Shown: positions 10,099 to 22,189 of the stretch, one piece after another
Numbering within the stretch: position 1 is the first letter of the stretch
Layout: every line of letters starts with the position of its first letter
Assembly (NCBI GenBank): GCA_021234155.1
Contig: JAJEKV010000534.1
Span: 91,657 to 155,656 of the forward strand
Source: Isoetes taiwanensis
Taxonomy: Eukaryota; Streptophyta; Lycopodiopsida; Isoetales; Isoetaceae
Reading direction: 5' to 3'
DNA: 64,000 nucleotides
Position numbers and translations under genes: made by a program
Notes under the pieces: generated by a model
The model's input: only the letters and a program-made list of their open reading frames with translations
Database searches by the model: none
Told to the model about the DNA's origin: nothing

Positions 10099-10403
10099 AG
10101 TGGAAAAACCATTTAAAAGATCAATACAAACAATGGCATTTAAAAGACATCATGATATGCACACAGTTAAAATTTTATAGGACCTTGCATTGCACGTTTT
10201 GATCAGCTAAACCTAAGAGGGTGCACAAGCACTCCGTCTCTATAACCTCTAGAAAAAATAGATCGATCTAGCACACCGAACCAGTTTGTCGACATGATCT
10301 CTTCTACTTTAAACAAGAATAGAGCTCTATGATTTCTCCCTGCTGCAAGACCGTTTTTCATTTGAAAATTATTGTGGTTTTTAGATGAATCATTGGAAAC
10401 AAT

Positions 10404-10600
10404 GTTGGAATTTTCATGTGGAGAACTCATATTTTCTTGGAATTTAGAAGCTCGTGTTGGAATTTTCGACTGGAGAACTCATACTTTTTGGAATTTTGAG
10501 ATGCAGAGCTCTGCTGTAAATGCTGAAACTGTTATGAAAATGCATTGCAATAGAACTCTTATGACTGTAAATGCTGAAACTGCTATGAAAATGCACAGCT
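10404..10600. repeat. tandem duplications with about 52-bp period
   Basis: GTTGGAATTTTC followed by TGGAGAACTCAT occurs at 10,404 and 10,456. CTGTAAATGCTGAAACTG followed by TATGAAAATGCA occurs at 10,514 and 10,565. All four phrases are spaced about 51-58 bp apart, suggesting one decayed four-unit minisatellite. Confidence 0.6.
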
Positions 10601-11291
10601 AGTGTATTATGAAAATGTTAGTGTAATGCAATACACTGCCGAGAAATTTTGAGTTGGAAGTCTTATAAAAATGTTGTCCTTTGGTCTAGATTCAGAAAAA
10701 AAAAAAGGTGCAATTTAGTTGGAAATTTGTAAAAATGATTTGTTTTATGATTGTAAACTCTATTATGAAAGTGAATCTTTTGAAACTTTGCTGGATAGTG
10801 TGATAGAAAGTGTAGTAAAAAATAGTGGAGCTCATATTATGTCTTTGAGAACACAAGTAAATTTACATTAATTCCAATTACTTTCAAGCATTCAAGTTCA
10901 TAATCTAGAAAATCTGAATTCTTATAAAGAATTTTTGGTTTCAAAATAAACGTTTTCAAAAAATTTAAAGTCTAGTTTTGTTTACCTAAGTTCATTCAAA
11001 AGCTCAGGGAGGAGCGTCCAGAACGAACATCAAAAGAACAGGATACAAGGAAAGTCGAAGTTAAGATGAATTGTTAAGTGCGTTTTTTTGTTGTCTGTCC
11101 GATGATATCAGGCTTGTATTCTTTAATACTTGGAATCATATGGACAAGGCAATGCGGTTAGAAAATTTCTTTTGGTCTTCTAGTGCATCCTTGATTCCCT
11201 CTTCCAATCAGTCAAAGCATTCTAAAATCAGCAAAAACCAAGGAGAGGAACAAGGCTTATGGTTCAAACCTTTTTCCAGGTATTTTGTTAA

Positions 11292-14175
11292 CTACACTGT
11301 TTCATCTGACTCACAACTCTCACTTTCTCCAATTTGCTGATCACAACAATTGTTCTGATTATCATCTTGCCTTTTATATCTCTCAGACTTTGTACCCCGT
11401 GATGCATGCCCTGCAGCAACAGTTGGTGCAGGACAATCGATTCCATTACGCGGTGGTGAGAATACGAAAGGGGAGATAGTCATCAGTATCGCATGTAAAC
11501 TTTGAATTTCTAAAATGCTCTTCAAGTGCTGTTCTGCCCTGAAGTATACATGTATTATATGAGTATTAACAGTTATGTAAACGGTAGATTAAATAATGCA
11601 AGAAAGGGTATTACCTGAACCCTAGCATATGATACTTGACAGATTTTGCGAGAATTGAAGGCCTCCCAATGATGGTTATTAAATGCTGCATACAGCTTCA
11701 ATGTTGCTTTGTACCGTCGTGAAGTTCACAAAGGCATAACCAAGATTGCATCTATTCCTGGCATTGTAACTACTGTTAGTTCCATCTTCGGCCAAGCCAA
11801 TCAGCCTGGGGCAACACACTTACTTAAAATCAATTGGGAGGTATACAAAATCATATGCTGACAGGGGCTCTGTAGAATCCGCACACTGCTGATTGCAGTG
11901 AAGACAATGCTGATCAAGTAGCTCAAGCAGCATTTGTTGGCTGCAATAAAGTCCTCAAACTGAGACCAGTACATTAACACTTGTTGATTTTTTAAAAAAA
12001 AAATGAATTACCTGTATTTGTTCGGAATGTTACGGATCATCAAAGTAGTCCTACCACTTTGACAATTGTTCCTAGCCTCGTATTCATCAAAGGCATATTG
12101 AGACTGCACGTTGTCTCGAGGATATCGTGAATGTATCTTTGCTGTTCGACCTAAATCTTTTGGCCTAGCATGCCCTGAAAGAGGTCTAGCCCTGCTGGAA
12201 CATATGTTATACAATTCCTTCTTCCAAGTTCTGTTCTTTTGAGAACCATTCTGCGTTCCATTGGCAAATGCCCGGGAATTTCTATGCCTACCATTTGTTA
12301 GAACATCTCCATAATGTCTTCCTCTAAAAGATCCTTCTCTTCCATTAGACTTCACATTATGCTCCAACACCTTAGCATCCATAACTGGCTGTCCTGGACA
12401 TGGTAATGAAAGAGGTGACCCAGAAGGCTTTCCAGGCCATGCCTGTTGATGCATTAATGAATAATTCCAACCTTGCTGAATTATGGGGCTACAAGGAGCA
12501 ACAGGCGCTGCAGGAGGTCCTCTCCAACCAAAATTACTCCACATATAACTAGGACTTGCTGCTTGTATTGAGACAAACTCATGGCAGTACTCCAATAGAT
12601 AGGCTGCCCCTGAACAGGTGGGGAAAAGTGACATATTGAACTTACCTGTCCTTGGTTAAGTAATCTAGCTCGTCTAGCCTGTCCACCAGGTCTGCTATAT
12701 TCTATCTTTATTCTCTTCCCTCCAATCTCGTTGCCATCCAGTGCAGTTTTGGCTCTGCATGCATCACGGACATCAAAGAACTCGACAAATTTGTGCTGCC
12801 TCTTCGATGGCGTTTCTCTGAGTTCCTTAACCGCACCTTCACAGTAATAAGAGTTTATAGTCAAATTTGGCAAAACCAATATAACATTAACTTCAAAACT
12901 TCAGCAGATGAATAACCAAGACAAACCATGAGCTTCGAAGATAGTCCTGATTGTGTCGAGTGGCATGCTGGAATCCAAATTGAAGACGACAAGCGTTCCT
13001 TGATTCACTCCATCTTCCCTGGAAGAGATAAGGAACAATTCAAATATTGTGCCCAAACGGCTTTTCCATCCACCAATCCTTTACTAGTCTCGCTTTGAAA
13101 TTCATCTGATATGCAAAGCATTTCTGGGTGCATCTGATTTTGGTGAAACCTTTGCTGATAAAGCAAATGCTGCTGCTGTATGTCATGGAGGGCGTCACGA
13201 GAATTTCGAATATCAAAATAGTGTACTGTGACAAACCCATCAATTAATCTCTCCAGACCCAAGGCTCTAACGGGTCCAAATTTCTCCAAATCCTGCTTCA
13301 AATTCACGGTACTCACTTCTGGAGAGACTTCGCTTAACAGAATACTTCGAGAAGGATGTTCTTTACCGCTAAAAGGAGGGTGGCACCCCTATTGCACATG
13401 CACGGTGAACGAAAGAACTAACCTGCTGCTGAGGCAAAGGACCGCAAGGTTGCATGAGGTGCTGTGTACAAGGAGATTGAAGAGGGAAGAGGGTAGGGGG
13501 TAAATTGTGGCATGGAAGTGGTGGAAGAGGCACATCTGTTTGAATCCTCATACTCATAGCTTGCATCTCCCAAGCAAGAGGCGGAGGCGGCATTGAATAG
13601 GGAGCAGGGCCAGGTGGGCAAAAAGATATTACAGGTGCTGTGGTTTCGGGAAATAACATAGGAGGGAGCTCGATTTCTTGTCCAAGGAAGTGACCCAGAG
13701 TAGGTTCTACAAAAATTGACGAATAGTTTGTTGGAGGTGATGGAGACTGACAAGGTGTAGGGGATGGCGTAAATTCTGTAGCATTTGGATCAAGAGTCAC
13801 CTGCTTAGGTAAAGACAAAGGTAGATTTGTTGTCTCTGAGTCTGGTTCCGATTCAGAAATATTTGCAATGGGTTCTTCTAATTCTTCATCATTTTGCGAG
13901 CTGGAACCACAATCTTCAATGCCAATTTTCAAATTCTCTTCCACAGCTTGCTTTGTGAAGGTCTTGGTTAATGATAATGCTTTCAGTCCTTGTTGCACCG
14001 CCTGTGAGACGTCTAGACTTGTCACTGTGTTATTCGGATAGCCATTCTTGGTTTTGAGAGGCGTAGCCTGATTACCAATCCTTCCCACCTTCACAAATCC
14101 GGCATATCCAGCTACTTTGCACTGATCTCCCATTGCTATAATTTTAACTTCGCCGATGATCTTTTCACCACCCAT
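11292..14175 (-). CDS. TEL: TERMINAL EAR1-like (TEL) Mei2-type RNA-binding protein
   Basis: Seven coding exons read from GT-AG sites: 14,175-13,423; about 13,368-12,927; 12,836-12,646; 12,609-12,012; 11,940-11,824; 11,757-11,615; 11,538-11,292 (stop). RRM1 is in exon 2 ([27 protein letters not shown]). RRM2 spans exons 2-3 ([39 protein letters not shown]). The Mei2-specific RRM3 spans exons 4-7 ([44 protein letters not shown]). VTVHYFD and the short linker after RRM2 fit the TEL subgroup better than AML proteins. Exon 1 holds a PAM2-like [13 protein letters not shown] proteins act in shoot apex and leaf-initiation control, presumably binding RNA. Frame breaks of one base occur at the exon 2 start, after RRM1 (SLP/EDG), early in exon 4, in exon 6 (FTTVQ/ATLK) and exon 7 (YLP/FVFSPP). 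Splice sites and residues are otherwise excellent, so base errors are likely. ATG at 14,175 is chosen because an in-frame stop lies just upstream; ATG at 14,133 is an alternative. Confidence 0.9.
13765..13794 (-). other. PAM2-like poly(A)-binding-protein interaction motif in TEL
   Basis: Ten residues, [10 protein letters not shown], in the N-terminal exon match the PAM2 pattern (L-N/D-P-N-A-x-x-F-x-P), which binds the MLLE domain of poly(A)-binding proteins. The leucine and phenylalanine anchors are both present. A Pro/Ser-rich stretch follows. Binding is inferred from the motif only. Confidence 0.55.
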
Positions 14176-15100
14176 TACATGCACCGCTAACACTTCAGTC
14201 CTCGCAAAATTATATCAGTAAGCTGCAGGCCAAAGCAGAAAATAAGAACCGGAAATAAGAAAAAGTGCGCTGTGGCAGAGACATATTTTGCAATGCCGCG
14301 CCAGAAATTGAGTACAGAGCAAAGAGAAACACTGCTGACAAAACAAGATGTAGCAACCGAAGAAAATTAAACAAATCACAATGGCATGCAGTAAAACACA
14401 ACAATAAGGCTACCTTTTCGCCAATGTAGCTTCAACGGCAAGACCAGAAGAGAGCTTCGGAGGAAGAACAGCCTGCATTATTTGGCCAAAAAAGTCGTTA
14501 GATTCATGTTATAGAACTGCATTTGCAAGCTCGCAGGATCAAATTACGGACATACCATCACGGAACTGCTTGAACTCCAGCCTCTCATCAGCAAAAAATA
14601 CTGCCAGGCATATGCTTGGGCACGATCAAGAGAGCAACCTGCATGATTTCGCAGTTTCAAAGGATAAGTTACCTTAGAGAATTCACAGAAAAATTGCGAA
14701 AAAATTGAACCGGCGCAAAACTCGACGGCAGTCTGATCGCCCGGAATGCACTGTTTACAGAAAGATGGCAGAAAGGGATCGACACTGGCCTATTCGTGCT
14801 CAAAAATTGTAGCTCCAGCACTCCACAGAATCACGAAGAAGCACAAAGGAATGTATGATATGACGAAAGCATTGGAATTGGGAAGATCATTCAGTAAAAA
14901 AGGAAGCAACGAAGAGCTGACATCGCCGGAACGGAGGGAATGGCTATGGCGGAAAGGAAAGAAATTAGAGATCTTGTAAAAAGCATAAATAAATAAGGCA
15001 GAAGAAGCGAGAGGGAGCGGGGGTGTTTAACGAAACCAAAGCAATGGGAAATGGGTGACTGTTAAGATTAAGTTAGCGTCTTATTAACGGGAGGCTGTCC
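14176..15100 (-). promoter_or_regulatory. TEL 5' leader with probable introns
   Basis: Upstream of the TEL ATG there is an acceptor-like TTTTGCGAG at about 14,205 and a donor-like AAAAG/GTAGCC near 14,416 on the minus strand, so the leader is probably spliced. A short upstream ORF (ATGTCAGCTCTTCG, ending TACTGA) lies near 14,920-14,890 and could lower translation of the main frame if included in the mRNA. Pyrimidine-rich sequence at 14,990-15,040 (minus strand) suits a transcript start. The plus-strand frame 14,746-14,979 is antisense to this leader and not called. Confidence 0.4.
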
Positions 15101-15620
15101 GGAAAGAAGCCGGTTAAATGCGTTTGTGAGAGCCAGAGCTTTTTCCCTGTCGCCCGTACGTCTGCCGTCCGTACGCCCCTAACTAGCGGCGGGTTAAAGG
15201 CGGCAAATCCGAAGCGTCTGGGACATTTAAAGCTGGTGGTAATAGGACTGCCAGTGCGAAAAGGCCCCCCTCCTAGCTCTTTAGTTTGCCGTGCAGTACA
15301 GGTTGCTCGGCTGGCGGCGGGCGTGACAGTCCCGAAGCAGATTGGAAGGCGGCGTCACGTCCGCCACCAAGATAATTATTTATCTATTCCATTTTGTCCA
15401 ATTAATGATTAGGGGATTTTGCTTACGCTCCCGCAAAAGCGACACATGAGCCATATGCGCGGAAAGGGATAGTGCGGCGACGTACTCCGGCCGGTATTTA
15501 TTATTTATGTGGATATAAATCCGCCGGTATTTATTATTTGGGTGGATAAATATCGGGGGCGTTTTCATTTATTATTGGCGTCTAAGGATAGGGGGGTATG
15601 ATGATTTGACACCTTCACTT
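15100..15620. promoter_or_regulatory. GC-rich TEL upstream region with a 33-bp duplication
   Basis: 15,100-15,360 is clearly more GC-rich than its surroundings, as expected near a plant promoter. At 15,491-15,555 a phrase (CCGGTATTTATTATTT, then GTGGATA) is repeated twice with a 33-bp period. No TATA box could be fixed. The sequence turns AT-rich again after 15,600. Confidence 0.35.
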
Positions 15621-18075
15621 CCCTTCGTTTTCGCTTTCTTTCGTTTTCGTTCTGTTTGCGTGGAAGGAAGGTTTTAGGTTTATCTATGAAGAAGGGCTCT
15701 GTTTCCCCAAAAAACTAACGCAATCTATCTCATCATTCCTGTCCATTTAAGTTTGGATCTTTTCTGCCATGCACAAGCAGAACCTCTTCGTAAAGGCTTT
15801 TCGGATACCACGATCAAATCGACGGCTCCGATTTTACCCGATCGTAGACGTCAACTCATAAACAAAGCCTTTATGGACCTATTTCTTTAGCCCCTAGACA
15901 TAAATTCCATATCCCTGCGCATTTTTTGAGATGTCGTAACGGACATTGGGTGCTCATTTTTTGAGATGTCGTAAGGACATTGCGTTGCTGTTTCTCGTCT
16001 AGAATGGTGTCCCTTTCGTTAGCGTTGGTTTACGTGGTTCCATGGTCAAAGTTGGTCCAAAGACCGAGCCTTTGTTTCACGGGGAGTCCTCCCCTCATCA
16101 TGACTTGATGTGTTTCCTTTGCATTTTCTAAAGGTTGAAGAATCTTCATCTTTTATCTAATGTCTTTCCCCATGGCTCCCCTTGACAACTTATGTCATAT
16201 GACATGCTCTCGATTGCCAACACCATTGCCATGAAAATGTTGCCTCTTATTTAAATCTAAATTAACCTCCCTTTTTATGCAAATTCTAACCTTATTCTAA
16301 CATTTAGTTTGTACGTCAACCTACATGCTCAGTCCCTGTCGGGTCCTCCTCCTCAAATGTTTACAATTAACTATAGTTTATTCCACCAGTTTTTCGTACC
16401 TGTCTTTGCACACGTGTGCAAATAAAATCCAAGCATATTCATCCAAAAAGATGTGCAATCTAGGTTTCTGCAATATAAAGGTGTCGATGCCATTCTAAAT
16501 CAAAGCCATTGCTTTTCTTTATTTCTAGTAGCTCTCTTTTAGTTTCTGTACAAAGCAAATGCTGATGTTGATCGAGATTGCATGCATATATGATTATATT
16601 ATTATCATGATGTCAAGCCAATATAAAAAATGAAGACTCGTTTGACTATAGATGGAATTGAAAGGATAACAAACGTTATTATATGTCAATTCGGCAAAAC
16701 TAGGATTAGTAGATCAGAAGCCAAAGCACCCATGATTAATATTCCTGATAATGTAGTCAATCACTACCAACAACATCAACTGAGTACAATATAATGCACC
16801 TTTCTACTTTTTCAATCTTTTTCTATGACAATATGGTTAAGTGCCAAAGATCAATGCACTAGTGCATTTTTCAAATAATGTTTTCGTTGCTCCAATTAGA
16901 GTAGAATTTCTATGTTGCAGCTCTCAGCAATCGTATGGATGTAGGATTATGCTTTAAACAATGTCTCGATGAAATCTAAAGAGGGTGTGTCTTCTGCGTT
17001 TATAGTTGTTCCTTAAGACAGTAACAAGGTATCACAAATTACTTAGCGAAGACCAACCAGCGTTGCCAAGAATATCATCAGCACTATAGCCATGACTGCA
17101 AAAGCCCCGAGGAGTCCCTAAGCTAGACCTGCGACATATTTTGCACCAATCTTCTGTAATAACTCACATCATTCGGTACTCTAGCACTGCTATCTTCTCT
17201 ATCATAGATCTCTAACAAAAGCTATTCATCCCTCTAAATCTGGATCAAGCCTAATTATCTTTTGCAACATCGTGACATAGCTCTTGGCTTTAGATTCATG
17301 TTTGAATCCTTAATTTTTTGCCATGCAGACTTAGATCCAATTCTTTGGAGTCATATAGCAGAAAAGCCATAAGGTTCCACTAGCAATAGCTATACTTGTT
17401 TGGCAAAGGAGTCAAAGTCGCAAGGGAGCAATAAGGGAGCAAAAAAAAAATGGTCTCCTTACTTTTTACATCTGGCAATTGCCACTTATAGGTTTCTACC
17501 TGGGAACCTCCTATAAGCAGTGGTTACTAGATACTTTTTCACCTAAAGGACGTTTGCCAATGTCTACCATAGTATTCAATCCTCGCTTTCACAATTGACG
17601 TTGGAATGGAATGGAAAACTGTATACCCATGGTTGCTCGTATATAATAGTGCAAGGGCTTCTTTCCCGCAACAATGAATATGGGATACATTTGCATGTTC
17701 TGAAGTACTCTAGAATTTTCGAAGAACATTTTAAAATCTTCATTAGAAATGGTTTACTGTGCTTGAAATATTCTTAGGATCCTCTAGGGAATATTTCTAA
17801 ATGCATATGGATGACGACCATGTACATATAATATATCTGAATAGTCGTCATAGCTTCTACGGATTTATATATAAGAATTAGGAAGGAAGGAAGGAAGGAA
17901 GGAAGGAAGTATATTTTAACGTCTGCGGAGGCCAAACTTGACCTATGAGACGGTACATGCAGTACACAAAGCAGATAAAACCACACCAAAAAGACAAATG
18001 CTACTATACAATGTGTCCCTACTACTGGGATGAAAAAACCCCCACATGGGAGGAAAAACCCTGGTAGTAGGCTCT
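15620..18075. other. gene-poor spacer
   Basis: I see no gene. A (GGAA)7 microsatellite lies at 17,881-17,909. Two near-copies of TTTTTTGAGATGTCGTAA followed by GGACATTG lie at about 15,924 and 15,958 (period 35 bp). The remaining sequence is unstructured to the eye. Confidence 0.4.
17881..17909. repeat. (GGAA)n microsatellite
   Basis: Seven uninterrupted copies of GGAA. Confidence 0.95.
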
Positions 18076-18077
18076 CA

Positions 18078-18905
18078 GATCCCTTGTCCTGTAAGGGATT
18101 CTCTAACGGTAGAGACTTGCAAAATGTAGGATGCGAGACGTGCAACCATTGGCGATGCCAGCAATTGATGCAGCGGTGCCTCAGAGCATCTAAGATCAGC
18201 ATGTGTTGCTCGGATATGCGTATATGCCGGACACTCTTGCGAAAGCATGGTGCTCATCCTCTCATCGTCGCATGTGGCAACAGCGGCATATTCTCTCATG
18301 CCGGGGATTCTCGCCCTCCATCTATAGTCCAACGACTGTTTCAATTGCGAGATGATGGGACCCCGTCCTCACGGAGGCAATAGCTCTCCGTTTCTTCATA
18401 GATATATGCGCTTTCAAGTACTGGTGTGGGCCATGTTCGATGTTGGATTAACTGCGTGTGGTAGTGCTCGTTTTTAGGCTTTGCACGAGTGGTTGCATCC
18501 CACAGAGTGGTGGCAAAGCTCACCGGTGTGCGGACTTGTCCCCGGGCATCGGGCATAGCCACAATCTGGCGGTAGTCTATAGACCACGTTGCGAACCACC
18601 CCACGGCGGTGCTCCGCCATACCCTCTTGATCGTTGTGGCTCTTGTGCCAATAACAAAGCCCCCTGGGAAGGCGTTGTGCATCCATGCTGGTGACCTTGT
18701 GGAAATATGCAAGATGTCTGCGCATAGCGGAATGTTGCAGGGGCCAGAACCCAGTCTCATATAGCAAAATCTGATAAGGCACCGTGTCCTTGATACCTAG
18801 ACTGTATGTTAAGAAGGCCTTTTGCACCCTCTCTAGCTTATCCCAGGTGTTCTTGCTAATTCTTTGGACCCCGGACCTCTACCCCATACAACAATAGTGG
18901 CTCAA
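18078..18905 (-). mobile_element. LINE remnant, post-RT C-terminal region
   Basis: Minus-strand sequence matches the part of plant LINE ORF2 downstream of the reverse-transcriptase palm. LLYGVEVRGPK near 18,895-18,865 is the L-YG-E-WG motif. NTWDKLERVQKAFLTYSLGI near 18,860-18,800 is followed by PYQILLYETGFWPLQ, the typical LE+VQ...LG...P-EI-L-E-G--P sequence. Near 18,340-18,200 are RWRARIPGMREYAAVATC, CDDER and SQECPAYTHIR, corresponding to the C-terminal zinc-knuckle (C..C...H...C) region before a terminal helix, although the knuckle is imperfect. The blocks are in three frames, so several breaks are present. The palm, endonuclease and ORF1 are absent; it is 5'-truncated, as is usual for LINEs. 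The clade is not determined. Confidence 0.7.
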
Positions 18906-20600
18906 ATTAAACCAAATTAGGGCTAGCAATTACTTAACCGTTTCCTTTTTTAACTTTTTTAGCAGCAAATTTAAAATTAGATTAGCACTAATTCCCACCC
19001 AAATTCCCATAAAGTTTCAAAAAAAAAAATCTTGGAGAGACTCGTTCTCCCTTCCTGCTTACATTCACCTTCAACATTTCGATTTGCATCTCTTCAATTG
19101 GCATTGCAAGCATGGTAAAATGGCGTACCATGCAAGTGCGGATGGTGCATAAAAAATAGGAGACGATTTTCCAAAATTGCATACGTTTCTGCTGCTTATA
19201 GGGTTATCCTAAGAGAGACCAGGCAAAAATCTTATCCTAAGTGAGACCAGGTAAGAATCTTGTGGTTTGTTTAAGTTAAAGCAAGATGGGATCCTTGATT
19301 TCTTTGTCACTTCTTGTTTTTTCTTCTTTTGCATTCAAACCTTGTAATCGTGAGAATTGTTTTCTTTGCATTCCTAGATTGTAGTTTGAAAGCGAATTTT
19401 TTCTTGAAATGATTACGCATTGTCTTCTCTTTGCATTTATGCTTTAAATATGTCTACATTACGTGTGTTCATTATGAAATAATTTGGGGGATTTGGATTA
19501 TATTTCTGGGTTAGATAGTAAATAACAAAGTTTTCCTTTTGTATACGTACTTTGGTGGGGATTCCAGTCTGATAGTACCAAGAAATTATGATTCCAATGT
19601 ATATAGATTTTTAATTTATTCCATGGCAAAGGCGGGCTTTCTTGAAATGCATTTTGTATATCCATTATCAAATTTGTTTGTGAGAGTTAGATTGCATTTT
19701 TGTACTAGGCGTGCATAGCAAAGCTTTATGAATTTCTTTGCATAGAAGTTTGTAGAGGAAATGTCAATTTGAAGGTAGAATGACAATAAAAAAAAATGTT
19801 TTCTGAGGCCGCAAGTAAAATCTTGAAGGTGTTTTTCTTGGATGCAAATCTTGAAGGTGTATAGTTGCTTGTGACAGCGGATTAACGCGTATCCACGAGA
19901 CAAGTAAGTTTTCTTTCAGCGCATTTCATTACTATTGATGCAAGAGTTACTATTCTTTTTGATTTACCTTTTTAATTAGAGTTTTGTTACTTTTCAATAC
20001 CTAGGCGGGATGACACCAATTTAATATGCATAATTTTATATGCTAAATCTTTGATCTCTAGGCGCACCTAGTGTTATATGGAACTTTTCCACTAGTAGCT
20101 TTAAATTAGTAGTAATTGGTCCTAAATAACTAATTGCCATGCCAAGTGAGTATTTAAATGCTAATTAATAAAGGTGTGGTGCAAAGTAGATGCTCATCTT
20201 TGCAAGTTAGCACCACAGTTGCTAATTATGGCGATGTTGATATTTAATTTACTAAGTAGTACTATGTTTGATTTATATTCTTGTTTTGTGCTACTTGGTC
20301 CCCAATTTAGTGGCTTGTACTAATTTCTTGTCTTGTACTATTTACTTTCATCAATGGCTAGGTAGCATTATGATATTTTTCTTATTTACTAACTTGGGTG
20401 ACTAGTACTATGTGGACTTAGGATTACTAATTGGTCATAGCTTGACTTCTTTGGCACTAATTTCAAATTAGTACTAAATCCAGATTTTGTACTATTGTTG
20501 CGGTATGTCTAAAGGAAGGAGCTTGTGTAAGGTGAAGAAGGAAGAAGAAACTTTCTCGTGAAGAGGCGAGAAAGGATTCTAGACACATCTATCTTGTCGT
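18906..20600. other. gene-poor spacer with a 28-bp duplication
   Basis: At 19,204-19,260 a 28-bp phrase (TTATCCTAAG, GAGACCAGG, AAAATCTT-like) is repeated once. The second copy creates a CCAGGTAAGAAT donor-like site. From 19,990 to 20,490 the sequence is repetitive at the level of short phrases such as TAGTACTA, AATTAGTACTAA and TTTACTAA. No gene is seen. Confidence 0.4.
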
Positions 20601-21760
20601 GTGAAGGCATGGCGCTTGAGCGAGATGTCGAGAAAAAAATTTGAGATAGATGATGAAGAGATTCGAAAAATATTTGGTGTACCAAAGTGTGATGGTAAAA
20701 AGCAAATATATAAGTTCGCAAGGATGAATGCACAATATGTAGACCGTTTTTAGATGTATATCGCGGATGCTACGGAGGAGAGGCTTGATGTATCGTTGGA
20801 GAGGTAGGTAAGATTTACGCCAAGGCATTTGCGCTTACAAGTATATGGTGAGAAAATAAATTGGAGATCATTTGTCGTAAAAAGAATGAAAAGGGGAGAA
20901 GCCAAAAGAGTTGGCGGATGCATTAGCACCTACTATCGGTCCTTTAGATCGGATAGATTATGTTTTGAGTGAAAAGGTAGTAACTAAAGCAATATTCGAT
21001 TTGGAGTCGAGTTGAATGAAGTTAATACAAGAGTGCGGGAGCTCTCTTCTTACTTGCTGTGCAAAAGAGAGTAAAAAGCATTGGAAGAAGTGTTCCCATG
21101 AGATGGCTTATGCAAAAAGGCGGATGCAAGATGCCAAAGATAGAATGGAGGCGCAAATTCCACCATAGAGAAGAAATCGATGGAGATATTTGTTTCTTTT
21201 CTATTGACCAACATAAACCTCAAGGAAGAGGAGCTTTTAAAAGCTAGCAAAGCTTATAAAGCACAAGAGGAATCATTACAAAAGGTAAGCATATTGTACA
21301 TCGACTAGTTGATTGTTTTAGGGATCTTATGAATGACTTTATTTTTATGTTTATAGGAAGAGGGCACCAAGCGGCAATTACTTCAAAAGTGGAAAAATTG
21401 CAGTCAATTTTGGCCTCCTTGAAGACAATGGCCAAGCTGCAAATTGGTTTTCCATATGTCAAACAACCATGTTCATCATCAGATGCATTTGTTTTTAAAA
21501 AAAATGTTCTTATTGCACATTTGGTTTTGATCCAAATAGTGTGTCTTGTGATTATTTCACATTGCTTGCATGCCTTCCATCCTTTATGCACTTATATTTG
21601 CTTAGCCAAAGACTCAAAGTGTCTGAATGCTTTGTAGACATGCCCAATACATGGCTTAAGTCCCTTGGAATAAGAAAACCATTACTAACATTTGCGGTGA
21701 GCGGACCTCAAATATTGATGATGAGAATCCTCTTGTGAAGATGTTCTCACCAAAAATTTG
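20600..21760 (+). pseudogene. unrecognised multi-block coding-like region
   Basis: Plus-strand blocks of protein-like sequence occur in the same direction. About 20,640-20,810 encodes FEIDDEEIRKIFGVPK and ATEERLDVSLER, with one stop between. About 20,910-21,290 encodes KELADALAPTIGPLDRIDYV and then a coiled-coil-like Glu/Lys/Leu segment ending in KAYKAQEESLQK just before a GGTAAGC donor. About 21,355-21,735 begins after a TTATAG acceptor and is rich in Cys, Phe and His. I do not recognise the family. The spacing of donor and acceptor sites (21,281 and 21,356) suggests a real intron. Several frame breaks are present. It may be the first half of a transposon or of a plant-specific gene that continues to 23.3 kb. 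Confidence 0.4.
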
Positions 21761-22189
21761 TTGACCATTATGAGGTGATCCAAACTCAAGCTTCTCTACC
21801 GTTATCCATCAAAGATCGAGAGACACGGACATCCAAACATCAATTGGGTAAGTAATGGCTGTATTTGTTTCATTCATGATGTTATGTGCACCACGATTTT
21901 GAGAAGTTGACCGCGGGCGATTATGGTGCGATATAGATGTTGAACCGGTTGCAAGCATAGATGGCAACAATACTCCCATTGAAGCAACATCACCGTTTTC
22001 TGCGGCAACCATTTTACGAAATTCCTAAGGTTGATACAAAGGAGACAAAAGCGATTACACCTAACGAGTCACGACAAGCGGGGAGGTAAATACTCTATTT
22101 TGGTTAATTGCATTTTCCTAACCATTTCATATAATGTTATTGGTTAATTGCATCACATTAGATCTGTTGGTTGGTTGCTAATAATGATG

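Noticed and set aside
14746-14979. 77-codon plus-strand open frame
   Set aside because: It lies antisense to the TEL leader, with no recognisable protein pattern or splice context.
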